NCBI GenBank assembly: GCA_036172665.1
Contig: CM069873.1
Location: 49,880,001 to 49,944,000, forward strand
Reading direction: 5' to 3'
DNA: 64,000 nt
Source of the DNA: Prosopocoilus inquinatus
Taxonomy: Eukaryota > Arthropoda > Insecta > Coleoptera > Lucanidae
Positions 21,094 through 30,231 of the stretch are shown piece after piece. Below the pieces are notes generated by a model, which ran no database searches, was not told where the DNA came from, and saw only the letters and a program-made list of their open reading frames with translations. How positions within the stretch are numbered: position 1 is the first letter of the stretch; every line of letters starts with the position of its first letter. The translations under genes were made by a program, and so were the position numbers.

Positions 21094-21480
21094 ATGTACA
21101 TTATCGACATTCAGGGCTTCCAGTTTCAAAACAGTGAATTTGTAATCAGAGAAATAGCGTTATTAAATACAAGAACGAAAATTATGCATCATGCTTTTGG
21201 AAAGACAGAGCAAAAATCATCATGGTTTTCTGATAGATTAAAAAACACATTGAGTGGACTACAAGAAATTTGCACGGCTTAGACTGGGATACTTCGTTTG
21301 ACTACTACTTACCTCAAGAAAACATTGGTAACTACATCAAAAGTCTCGTCGGAGATGAAGTCGTCTGCGTAAAAGGGCTCAATAAGAAAATAACATGTTT
21401 ATAATACGTTAAATTGTTCTAAAGATAATGTACTTGTATTACATCAATGGTTTATTAAAGAATGTAATAAAGAACTGTAA
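21094..21480 (+). pseudogene. Uncharacterised protein at the Maverick integrase end
   Basis: Starts MYIIDIQGFQFQNSEFVIRE. After a shift near 21236 it continues HGLDWDTSFDYYLPQENIG and VVCVKGLNKK to about 21405. Proteins with this opening and the HG-DW and YVKG blocks are common next to insect mobile elements. Function not known to me. Confidence 0.5.
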
Positions 21481-21756
21481 AAATTTTTATTTTGTTTTTA
21501 TTAAATTATAACTTATATATAAATTTTTCATGTGACGGTTTATCATGTATAATTTCAGAGTTTAAAAGTTTGTTTCCGTTGTTTAATGTTCAAATGAAAT
21601 TAAACTTGTGAATTGATACTATTTTCCAATACGTCTTAAAAATATTTTCAATTTCTTTATTCAAATCAGAATTCTCTAAAAAGAAACAATAACGTCCCTT
21701 GGAATAAATAATTTGTTAACAAGCAGCTCTCTATATACATAAAAAATATTACAATT
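21481..21756. other. No gene seen
   Basis: AT-rich spacer between the Maverick remnant and the 3' end of the two-exon gene. A plus-strand AATAAAG-like string near 21460 could serve the last Maverick gene. Confidence 0.4.
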
Positions 21757-22317
21757 TCAGTGTGAATATTTCTGAGCGTTATGCAGATCAGGAACGTCAT
21801 AATGCTCGTAGAAGTCCAACAAAGATGTGGTAGCAGTAGTACCAGAATTTGAAGGCTTTTCTGAAATTTTAATTTTCTTATTTTTGTGTCCATTCTCTTC
21901 GCTGTTCTCTTCAGTAAATTTTATTTTCTTTGTTGATGACGACCCTTCAAGCATCACCTCTTGTTCAGCACCAAGATTAAACGAAAACCTAATCAAAGCC
22001 TCTTCGAATGTCTTTATTTCATCTTCATTCTCCAAAGCCAGTCGCATATACTTCACAGGTAAATTACCTAACTTCCTCTGGATTGTTTCCGTTTTCGGAC
22101 AGTAACTCAACTGTATTAACACTTGATTGGATTTCCTTCGAATATTTTTCACACCAAATCTAATTTCAAAAGTAAAAAAATATATATTAACTAAGATAAT
22201 TTTATGAAAAATAATAATTTACCTAAATAATTGTTTGCAAATAACAAATAACATGGTAACCGGCAAGGTGACCTTGTTAGTCGATTCCATAACCAATGCA
22301 CACGGAATTCCAGACAT
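21757..22317 (-). CDS. Unrecognised two-exon gene
   Basis: Exon 1 (22317-22223) starts MSGIPCALVMESTNKVTLPV. Intron 22222-22160 is 63 nt with GT...AG ends and splits an Arg codon, and the frame is kept across it. Exon 2 (22159-21757) reads FGVKNIRRKSNQVLIQLSYC and ends with an acidic/Lys-rich tail (SSSTKKIKFTEENSEE, HKNKKIKISEKP) that looks like a nuclear localisation region. About 165 residues in total. No mobile-element motif seen. The tidy intron and absence of stops suggest a real host gene, or an intact gene of an unrecognised element. Confidence 0.5.
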
Positions 22318-22638
22318 TTTCGTTTCTTCTCCTTGTTGCTGTTACTGCTTTCAACTTCAGAATGAAATGTTTCAAAGCGGTTCAGTATTTATATTAAAAA
22401 AAAAATAAAAGAATTTTGTGATAATTTTAATGATGTAATGATGTGAAAGCGCTACGTTTTTATCAGTGTGGACGCGGCTTTGGAAATTCGTGCACTTGCA
22501 CTTTGCACATCTGTAAATAACCATTACCTTTGAAATGATTATTTAGCAAACTCGGTTATAATTGAAATTTTATTTACTAATTTACTAGTGTGTAAAAGAC
22601 ATCAGTCTATACCGTTTGAGTACATCTCATGTGTGTGC
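22318..22638. other. Upstream region of the two-exon gene; nothing else seen
   Basis: Lies between two divergent coding pieces (minus gene to the left, plus fragment to the right), so it should hold both promoters. No TATA box or other site can be assigned with confidence. Confidence 0.3.
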
Positions 22639-23279
22639 AAAGAAACATGAATTTTAATACTCAATTGAGCGAAATTGTGAACAAAATTCAAACTGTTGGT
22701 AAGTTGGTTAAGACAAAGAAAGATTACGTAAAATAGTTAAAATTTATCAAAAAAACAAAAACAAAAAAGTATCTGAAACTTAAAAATAACAAAGTTTCTA
22801 ATTATGCCAAAATTTGTCCCTTCTGTTGAATTATAAAGAGATTTTTAAACAATTACTAAGGGGAAAAAGAAATCAAAAAAGAAAAACTTTGGTCTGGCAA
22901 GATTTGGAATCGTGTTTCAAAAATAGATTGAGAACTGGTGCAATAATTGATTTAAGCATTAAAGAGCCAAATTTATTTCTACAAAAATCTTTTAAGCATT
23001 TTTACTATAAAATTAAGAAGGAATTATCTAAAAGCCTTTTAAAAGTAAACGCAATATTTATAGCTAAGTTTGTCAAGCCGCAGAGCGCTGAGACAGACAT
23101 AAAACATTTCTCGACTAGAAACCACATAATAGATCGTTCTACAAATTTAAGCGAATGGTATGAAGTAAATATTAAAAATAGAATTTTATCAAAATTAGAA
23201 GAATTTCAAGAAAGAGATAGCGGATGACCCTTGTACGAGATTCTACAACTAAAAATTAACATTAATAATTATACACCTA
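22639..23279 (+). pseudogene. Mobile-element protein N-terminal domain, interrupted by piggyBac
   Basis: The open frame 22814-23227 has VWQDLESCFKNRLRTGAIID, KVNAIFIAKFV, DIKHFSTRNHIID, and ends WYEVNIKNRILSKLEEFQER-DSG with a TGA at 23225-23227 where the family has Trp. The frame then goes on LYEILQLKINI to the TTAA at 23280. I recognise the pattern as the N-terminal domain of large insect and cnidarian mobile-element proteins, probably those with a protein-primed type B DNA polymerase further on; that link is from memory and uncertain. Upstream codons from about 22648 contain stops. Confidence 0.55.
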
Positions 23280-24602
23280 TTAACACGTTGATTGCCGCCC
23301 GCCTCCAAGGTAATTGTCCCCGGTGCCGACAACGCTTTTTGCATTTACAAATGTTTGCCTCTAATTATAATGCAGAATTAAAGCATTAAAAATGTCATTA
23401 TATTAATTTTAATAAATAATAATAAATAATTTATTGTACTCCGATCGGAGTGTTTGGCGTCGAACATAAAAATAATCACTGGATGCCGAACACTCCGATA
23501 GGCGTGTAGCATAATATGTCCATTGAATAGGATACAATAAAACAGCGTATACAAAAAAGGTTTTATCTTTCTACTAAGATTAATAAGAAAATATAAAAGA
23601 AATAAATAATATTAAAAATATATAAAATAACAGAAATAAGTGAGCAAATAAATGAGAACACACATTATTCATTTTTTATGGAAGTCTGCAAAACACTCCA
23701 GGCAGAGTCCGGGTCGTTCAGGGCAGGCTTTACACTCATAAATAGTTTGCTTCCTCTTGCCCTTCTGCCTGCAAACTCTGCATTCCTTTCTGCTAATTCT
23801 GGTTTCTTTAGATTTTTCATTTTTCTTTAGAGTCTTTTCTATTTTACTGATGACATGGATATTTGAAGCAACTGGTGGAGTGTTTGGTACAGCACGTGCA
23901 GGCAGCAAATTTCGAATAATGTTTAGACGGAAGTCATATAGCCTCATACTTTTCGTTGAGTATTTCTGATGTAGATAGTAGGCGTTGATCAAACTCATTT
24001 GTAGTACGTGAACAAATATTTTTTTGTACCATCGTATTGTTTTTCTGCCGCAGGGATAATATGCCATCATCTGGTCCTGCCTGTCAACTCCAGACATAAA
24101 TGCATTATATCCTAAGATGGCTTTAGGTTTCTCAATTTCTATGGCCTTCTTATTTCTAAATATCCCCATTTCATTACCAAACTCTGTACTAATGTACTGA
24201 ACATAACGTTTGTCTCGCCATCTACCAACATGTACTCCACTGTAAAACATAGATTTATTTTCACCTTTCTTTAACTTTGCCGTCATTACAGCTTTTGGAT
24301 TATTCCTCCGATCTACCCTCAGTGTGCCAGTGCAATATGTTTTTTGTTGCAATAGCTTGATTGCCAAGTCAGTGCTATTATAAAAATTATCGAGGTACAC
24401 AGCATGTCCATGACCCAACTTCTCTTCTAATAAGTGCAGAACTATTTTCTCTGTGTGGCCAGTTCCGCTATAGACATCTGAAGAACCTTCATAAATACGA
24501 AATTTCAATATCAAACCATTTGGTTCGGTCAACATGTACAACTTGATGCCGTATTTATGCCGTTTGTTTTTTATGTATTGTCTGAACTGCAGTTGCCCTG
24601 GT
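23280..24602 (-). mobile_element. piggyBac-like transposon, 5'-truncated
   Basis: The left end is TTAA (23280-23283) followed by CACGTTGATTGCCGCCC, the usual form of a piggyBac terminus at its TTAA target. The transposase runs leftwards towards it. The other terminus is missing: the piggyBac frame runs straight into a Harbinger frame at about 24592-24602. The 3' untranslated part has a partly inverted motif (CTCCGATCGGAGTGTTTGGC near 23441 and GCCGAACACTCCGATAGGC near 23484). Confidence 0.8.
23669..24602 (-). pseudogene. piggyBac transposase, C-terminal two thirds
   Basis: Reading from 24602: GQLQFRQYIKNKRHKYGIKL, then YLDNFYNSTDLAIKLL with a catalytic Asp, GYNAFMSGVDRQDQMMAYYP with the third conserved Asp, WYKKIFVHVLQMSLINAY, and a C-terminal cysteine-rich finger (CRVCRQKGKRKQTIYECKAC, then CLECFADFHKK). 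These are the DDD core and PHD-like Cys domain of piggyBac transposases. The frame is open for 290 codons from the Met at 24541. The N-terminal third with the first Asp is missing because of the breakpoint at 24602. Confidence 0.88.
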
Positions 24603-25262
24603 TGATGATGATTATAACTTCATTTTTGTGGATGTTGGATACAATGGCAGTATTTCTGATGGAGGGGTTTTCAAAAATTCACAGCTGTATAAGGATATTG
24701 AAAATAACCGCTTGAATCTGCCACAACCGTCTAAATTGCCAAATGGGGAAATTCCTGTACCATACGTAATCTTAGGAGATGATGCTTTTGGATTAAGTGA
24801 TAGTTTCATGAAACTGTATTCAGGATTCTACTCAAAAGGTTCTCCGGAAAGAATTTTTAATTACAGATTGAGTCGAGCCAAAAGGGTGGTCGAAAATGCT
24901 TTTGGCATTTTATCTTCAGTTTTTCGCGTATTACGGAAACCTCTACTCTTGGAACCTAGGAAAGGAAATGTGGTTTATAATGGCATGTGTGTACTTCCAT
25001 AATTTTCCACGTCAAAGTTCAACGTCGTCAAATTTATACTAACCTTCGGATGCTATAGATAAAGAAGAAAATGGGGAGGTTATACCTGGTACTTGGAGAG
25101 ATGAACCGGAAATGACATCTCTACTTGGTTTGAAAAAAGTCCCGAGGAAACCACCGACAAATGCGAAAAAATACGGGAAGCTTTTTCTAAATACTTTAGG
25201 ACAAATTGAGCCGAATTTGTCTCCTGGTGAGACTTTTGCGAACTCAGGGTTTGTTTGCACTT
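24592..25262 (+). pseudogene. Harbinger transposase, C-terminal exon fragment
   Basis: Reads LVDDDYNFIFVDVGYNGSIS (second catalytic Asp in VDVG), SDGGVFKNSQLYKDIEN, VILGDDAFGLSDSFMKLY, FNYRLSRARKVV-like with RVVENAFGIL (third catalytic residue, Glu), then a frameshift near 24985 and EENGEVIPGTWRDEPEMTSL. This is the DDE_4 (HARBI1-like) transposase core. The first Asp block (A-DGKH) is missing because of the piggyBac junction. Confidence 0.82.
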
Positions 25263-25429
25263 GTTTGTGTCCTTTATAAATCTCAAGGCCTCAAATGCAA
25301 ACCGCTTGCTGTTGTATACCTCGCCCAGACCTGGAAACAATTACCAATCAATTAAGTACCTATGTCATTACTTACAGCATGTAATTCATTCTGTCATTTC
25401 GTGTTTCTTTTGATTTTAACTATTGTGTC

Positions 25430-25511
25430 TGTTGTACATTCATGTATATAATGTTGCATACTTTTAAAATAAAGAGTTAGTTCACACCGAACCCTCGTTT
25501 AACTTACAACA
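25430..25511 (+). repeat. 5' LTR of Gypsy element B
   Basis: TGTTGTACATTC...AACTTACAACA, 82 bp. Contains AATAAAG at 25469, a likely polyadenylation signal. Followed directly by the primer site. Confidence 0.92.
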
Positions 25512-25522
25512 TGGCGCAGTCG
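25512..25522 (+). promoter_or_regulatory. Primer binding site, tRNA-Ser type
   Basis: TGGCGCAGTCG starts on the base after the LTR. The same 11 bases prime element A at 10602. Confidence 0.78.
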
Positions 25523-25604
25523 TAAAATTATTTCTTTAATTAAATAATTATCTACATGTGAACCACGAATTACTACAAGATTTTGATGTGAACTCAGATA
25601 AGAA

Positions 25605-26405
25605 ATGGAATCCAAACCACTACAACCGTTAAAACTTATGGGAAATGTGAGTGAAAATTGGACCACGTGGTTGCAGAAATTTGAGATCTATGCAACAGCA
25701 GTAGAACTCGACAAAAAGTCAGGAAAGATCCAATGTGCACAGTTACTACACAATCTGGGAGAAGAATGTATAAAAAATTATAATACATTTACTTTTAATG
25801 AAAACGAAATTGACAAAATTGAGGTTATGAAACAGAAATTTACCGCCTACTTCATACCTAAAAAGAATCTGGTATATGAGCGATACAAATTATTAATTGC
25901 GAGACAAGGAAACGCAACGATGAAACAATTCATTCGTGATATAAAAAACCAAGCGAATAATTGTGAATTTGGTAATCTAACGAATGATATGATTACAACA
26001 ATGCTAATAATTGGTATTAATGATGATCCCATCCGAGAAAAATTATTGCAAACAGAAAAGCTAACGTTAGAAAAAGCGGTTGAATGCTGTATGATCACCG
26101 AAAATTCAAGAAAACAATTGAGAGAAATGCAAGTAAGCCGAACATCAGATGAAGCCGAAGTGGATATTGTACACAAGTGTGAAAACCAAGGAACTGGGAC
26201 AAGAAATAAGACCAATGCCAAAGGACAACCACATTTTGCTGCTCAACATCAGAAGAAAGCCTCAGGAAACTTAGTTAAGTACATAAATAATTGTACTAAA
26301 TGTGGTAAAAATCACTTAATTAACAATTGTCCAGCTTATGGCAAGCAATGTAAAGAATGCGGTATTTTAAATCATTTTGCTAATGTTTGTCATAGGAAAA
26401 ATTAA
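25605..26405 (+). CDS. gag: Gypsy element B Gag
   Basis: 266 residues starting MESKPLQPLKLMGNVSENW. Collinear with element A Gag (10646-11623): WTTWLQKFEIYATAVELD, QCAQLLHN, then near residue 235 two zinc knuckles CTKCGKNHLINNC and CKECGILNHFANVC. It ends at 26405; the pol frame opens 4 bases later in another frame. Intact. It would form particles and package the element RNA. Confidence 0.9.
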   Translation: MESKPLQPLKLMGNVSENWTTWLQKFEIYATAVELDKKSGKIQCAQLLHNLGEECIKNYNTFTFNENEIDKIEVMKQKFTAYFIPKKNLVYERYKLLIARQGNATMKQFIRDIKNQANNCEFGNLTNDMITTMLIIGINDDPIREKLLQTEKLTLEKAVECCMITENSRKQLREMQVSRTSDEAEVDIVHKCENQGTGTRNKTNAKGQPHFAAQHQKKASGNLVKYINNCTKCGKNHLINNCPAYGKQCKECGILNHFANVCHRKN

Positions 26406-26589
26406 TTAAATACAAGTAGATGAGGGAACTAAGTATTTAGAAATTGATAGTGTAAAAAAGGAACAAGAAATCAGTAAATGTTTTATAAATTTACAAATTA
26501 ATAATGAACTCGTTAGATTCAAAGTAGACACAGGTTCTTGTGCAAATATAATTTCTTTAAAAAACTTACATTTAATCAATTTTAATACT

Positions 26590-26868
26590 GAAAATATTTA
26601 CATATAAAATAGCGACATCTTACTATCGCTTTTTGACCTAACATTGCAAAAAAGCGATAGTAAGATGTCGCTATTTTATATGTTCATCATTCTTACATCG
26701 CATTTGCGAATAAATTGGGCAAGTCGTTTTTGGTCTGCAGTGGGAATGTCGAGCTAGTTTCTGCTGAAGAAGCCCCAAGCAGGGCTGAAACAGCTGTCCA
26801 GAGGCTGCTCGAGGTTCTCACTGCAATCAAAAACGATTTGCACAAAATTTTTCTAGAAAATATTTACA
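26590..26868 (+). mobile_element. Retrozyme-like insertion in the Gypsy B protease
   Basis: 13-bp target duplication GAAAATATTTACA at 26590-26602 and 26856-26868. The 253-bp insert starts with a 45-nt inverted piece (TATAAAATAGCGACATCTTA...), then turns into the plus orientation (AAAAAAGCGATAGTAAGATG) and ends AAAATTTTTCTA. It carries a ribozyme. Removing insert and one repeat leaves the protease frame uninterrupted, so the insertion postdates a coding-competent Gypsy copy. Confidence 0.9.
26749..26812 (+). ncRNA. Type I hammerhead ribozyme
   Basis: Same as 864-928 with one base missing in the helix I internal loop (TAGTTT instead of TACGTTT). Core CTGAAGA, AGCCC/GGGCT, GAAA, ACAGCTGT and GTC all kept. 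Predicted cleavage after GTC at 26798. Confidence 0.85.
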
Positions 26869-29773
26869 AAACAAATGAAACTCTAACAACCTATAATGGA
26901 CAAAAAATTTCAATAATTGGTAAATGCAAACTTGATATTAAATACAAGAGAAAATATGCAAAAAATGTTGAATTTTTTGTAAATGAATTCGATAAACAGG
27001 AATCCATACTAGGTTTAGACAGTTCAATGAAATTAAAAGTTGTAAAATTAGATAGAGACATAGAATTGAAAACTGTAAATGATATCACAAATTTTCAAAG
27101 GAATTGGTAAAATAGGAAAGCCATATCATATTGAACTAATAAAAGATTGTAAACCTATCTGTAATCCCATCAGAAATGTGCCTTTTCAACTTGAAAATCA
27201 ATTTAAAGAATATTTGACTCAATTAGAGAAAGATAAAATCATAGAAAGAGTAGAAGGTTCTTCAGAATGGTTGAATTCTTATGTGCTTGTTAGGAAAGGT
27301 GATGGTTCTTTACGTATATGCCTAGATCCCCGCGATTTAAACAACGTAATAAAAACCAGAAAATTTAAATTACCTAATATAGATGAAATTTGCAACAAAC
27401 TTAATGGATCGTGTAAATTCAGCATTTTAGATGCAACGAATGGGTTTTGGAATATTTGCTTAGATGAGCAATCCAGTAAACTTTGTACATTTGGGACACC
27501 ATTTGGTCGATTTAAATTCCTGCGAATGCCATTTGGTTTAAAAACAGCAAGTGAAGTTTTTCAAGAATATTTTAAAGAAATATTTCAAATTCCAGGAGTT
27601 GAGTTATACATAGATGACATTTTAATACATGCAAAAAGTAAAGAAGCACATGATCAGATATTGGAACAAGTTTTCAAAATAGCAAAAGACAAAAATGTTA
27701 AATTTAATCTAACAAAATGTAAGTTTGGGTTAGATGAAGTAAAATATCTAGGTTATAACTTTGGAAAAAATGGTATTAACACAGATGAAGAAAAAATTAA
27801 AGCAATAACTGACATGCCTACACCATCAAGTAAAAAGGAAGTTCAGAGATTCTTAGGCTTCATTACTTATGTGAGCAAATTCATAGAAAACTTATCAGAA
27901 AAGACGAAACCTTTGCGAGACCTAATAAAAGAAAATAATAGTTTTGTGTGGGACAAAGAGCAAGAGATAGCATTTAAAGAATTAAAAGAGTTAGCTTCAA
28001 AAAATCCTGTTTTACAGAATTTTGATGTTGATAAACCAGTTACAATTTCTGTTGATTCTTCAAATTATGGCATGGGAGCTGTTCTACTACAGGAGAATAA
28101 ACCCTGTGCATATGCCTCACGAGCTCTTACTGACACACAACAAAGATATGCTCAAATCGAGAAAGAGTTGTTGGCAATCTGTTTTGGTTTAAATAAATTT
28201 TACCAATTTAACATTTTTAAAAAAGCATTGAATGCCTGCCCAGCTCGACTACAGCGAATGTTACTTTCTTTACAAAAATTTTCAATTAACTTAATATACA
28301 AACCAGGTAAAAAACTAATAGTTGCAGACACACTATCAAGGGCAAATTTAAAAGATACGTATCAAGAAAATTTAGATTTAGAATCGCATGTGTGTATCAT
28401 TGAAAATCTAGTAAAGATTGCAGATGAAAAGTTGTTATTACTTCAAGATGCTACTAATAATGATAAAGAATTAAAACTACTAAAGCATTACATCGTAAAT
28501 GGTTGGCCTAATTCTACCAATAAGTTATCATCTAATCTAAAACAGTATTTCAAAATCAAATCTGAAATCACTTTAGGTTCTAATAATTTGTTGTATATGA
28601 ATCAAAGAATCATAATACCTGAGACTTGTAGAGAAATGATTTTACAAAATATTCACACAGGACATCTAGGAATAAGTAAATGTCAACTACGAGCAAAAAA
28701 TTCAGTGTACTGGCCCGGAATAAATTTGCAAATTGAAGAATTTGTAAAAAAATGTACATTGTGTAACAAATACTCTAATTCAAATCGAAAAATAAATTTG
28801 ATTCCACATGAAATTCCAAATCATCCATGGAAAAAAGTTGGGATAGATATTTATGAACTTGATCAGTAAAATTTTTTAATTCTTGTTGACTATTATTCGA
28901 AATATCCTGAAATAGTTAATTTACATAACAACCTAACAATTCAAAATATAATTAGTAAATTAAAATCTATTTTTGCCAGACATGGCATACCTGAAATTGT
29001 AGTATCAGATAGCGCTAAACAATTTTGTAGTGCTGAATATAAAAAAATTTCTAAAGACTGGAATTTCAAAATTGAATTATCCTCACCACATCATCAGCAA
29101 GCTAATGGACTAGCAGAAAGGAATATTCAAACTATAAAAAGATTAATTAAAAAAAACCAAGGAAGGTAAGGAGGACATTTTCATGGCACTTCTCGCGTAT
29201 AGAGATACACCTGTCCACAATAGTTACAGTCCAGCTCAAATTTTAATGTCCAGATACTTACGTGATAACTTACCTGTAATACAAAAAAATTTAACACCAA
29301 AAATAATTAATAAACAAAAGTTTTTATATAAACTTTATTTTCAACAACAACAAGCTAAGAAACATTACAATAAGAATACAATAAAAAATAGACAAGCTTA
29401 TAAAGAAGGAGATGATGTATGGTATCAATACAAACCCAAAAGCACCTGGAACAAAGCAAAAATAGTTAGACGAATAGGAATAAGAAAGTATGAGATTGTA
29501 AAAGAAGATGGAAGATCTCTTATTCGTAATCAACTGTATTTAAAAAAATGTCACAACTCAAAATTGATAAACAATCTTCCATATTCTTACGATAATTATG
29601 TTCATAATTCTTTTAACTTACCTGATAACGACTCCAACGATAATAATCAAATACAAAACAGACGAATAATAAAAAGACCTGTAAGATTTAATGACTACAT
29701 ATTACAATAAATATGTATTTAAGTTTAATTAGTTAAGTTAATTTTAATTTTAAAAGTTACTTAACAAGGGAGA

Positions 29774-29855
29774 TGTTGTACATTCACGTATATAATGTTG
29801 CATACTTTTAAAATAAAGAGTTAGTTCACACCGAACCCTCGTTTAACTTACAACA
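29774..29855 (+). repeat. 3' LTR of Gypsy element B
   Basis: 82 bp, one substitution from the 5' LTR (ATTCACG against ATTCATG). Preceded by a purine-rich ACAAGGGAGA primer for plus-strand synthesis. Confidence 0.92.
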
Positions 29856-30069
29856 GTGTCTATGTAAACAACGTAATTTGTCTTGTTGGCAATAACTATT
29901 TTCTCGTGTTTGCTTCATTTATCTGTGCCTATTTTATGAACTGCATTATACTGAATTTACATTGCAGATTTTATACATATTTCGGTGTAAAAATAAAAAA
30001 AATAAATATAAAAATTTATAAATAATTAAATAATTATTATTTACATAATTATTATAATTAATTTGCTAC

Positions 30070-30231
30070 CTACCTTTTCCAGTTCCTTTCGATGTTTGTT
30101 CCTTCATCAGTTCTCTTCTGTGAGATGTAAGTAAGGAATTCATTTTTCCCTTTAATTGTTCACTAGGTATCGCCATTTTGGTGGCAATTTCTTCTCAAGC
30201 ATCATTTTTCTTTAATTTATTATAATGGTAT
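30070..30231 (-). pseudogene. Harbinger MADF protein, exon 1 fragment (copy 3)
   Basis: Minus-strand reading has MAIPSEQLKGKMNSLLTSHR then RELMKEQTSKGTGKG, the second half of a MADF/Myb-like DNA-binding domain as used by the accessory protein of PIF/Harbinger elements. It faces the transposase fragment across the inserted Gypsy element. The N-terminal half and the C-terminal exon are not found. Confidence 0.6.

Larger units (their letters stand above)
16656..21480. mobile_element. Maverick/Polinton (adintovirus-like) remnant with internal deletions
   Basis: Five minus-strand gene pieces (capsid-like, maturation protease, PX-like, basic protein, PLA2-like) face four plus-strand pieces (packaging ATPase, hypothetical, integrase C-terminus, hypothetical). 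This set defines Maverick/Polinton elements. Protein-primed DNA polymerase B, the major capsid protein and the integrase catalytic core are absent, and no terminal inverted repeat was found. Most frames carry stops or shifts, so it is an old, inactive copy. Confidence 0.85.
26410..29710 (+). pseudogene. pol: Gypsy element B Pol, several lesions
   Basis: The protease active site DTGSCANIIS (26527) is followed at 26603-26855 by a retrozyme insertion. RT (27079 on) is complete: LVRKGDGSLRICLDP, FGRFKFLRMPFG and YIDDILIHA. In RNase H an in-frame deletion between KFYQF and KKALNACPARLQ removes the catalytic TDHK block that element A keeps. The integrase HHCC domain (HTGHLGISKC ... CTLCNKYSN) ends at a TAA (28867-28869). 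The catalytic core continues in frame (LVDYYSKYPEIV, VVSDSAKQFC). A one-base insertion in an A-run near 29150 shifts into the last frame (29183-29710), which ends with a basic C-terminal region. Not functional. Confidence 0.9.
25425..29860 (+). mobile_element. Gypsy element B with 82-bp LTRs and 5-bp target duplication
   Basis: LTRs 25430-25511 and 29774-29855 differ at one of 82 positions by eye. GTGTC lies at 25425-25429 and 29856-29860. Internal order is tRNA-Ser primer site, gag, protease, RT, RNase H, integrase, C-terminal region, and a polypurine-like ACAAGGGAGA at 29764-29773. LTRs of 82 bp are very short for Gypsy. Despite similar LTRs the coding part has several lesions, including a retrozyme insertion in the protease. 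It sits inside a Harbinger element. Confidence 0.92.
24592..30231. mobile_element. Harbinger remnant (copy 3), split by a Gypsy element
   Basis: Transposase exon 2 (24592-25262, plus) lies left of the Gypsy element 25430-29855, and the MADF exon 1 (about 30231-30070, minus) lies right of it. The Gypsy target duplication GTGTC flanks the split. The order, transposase exon 2 then MADF exon 1 on the other strand, matches the complete Harbinger at 42099-44897. The left half (transposase exon 1, MADF exon 2) is lost at the piggyBac junction. Confidence 0.7.
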
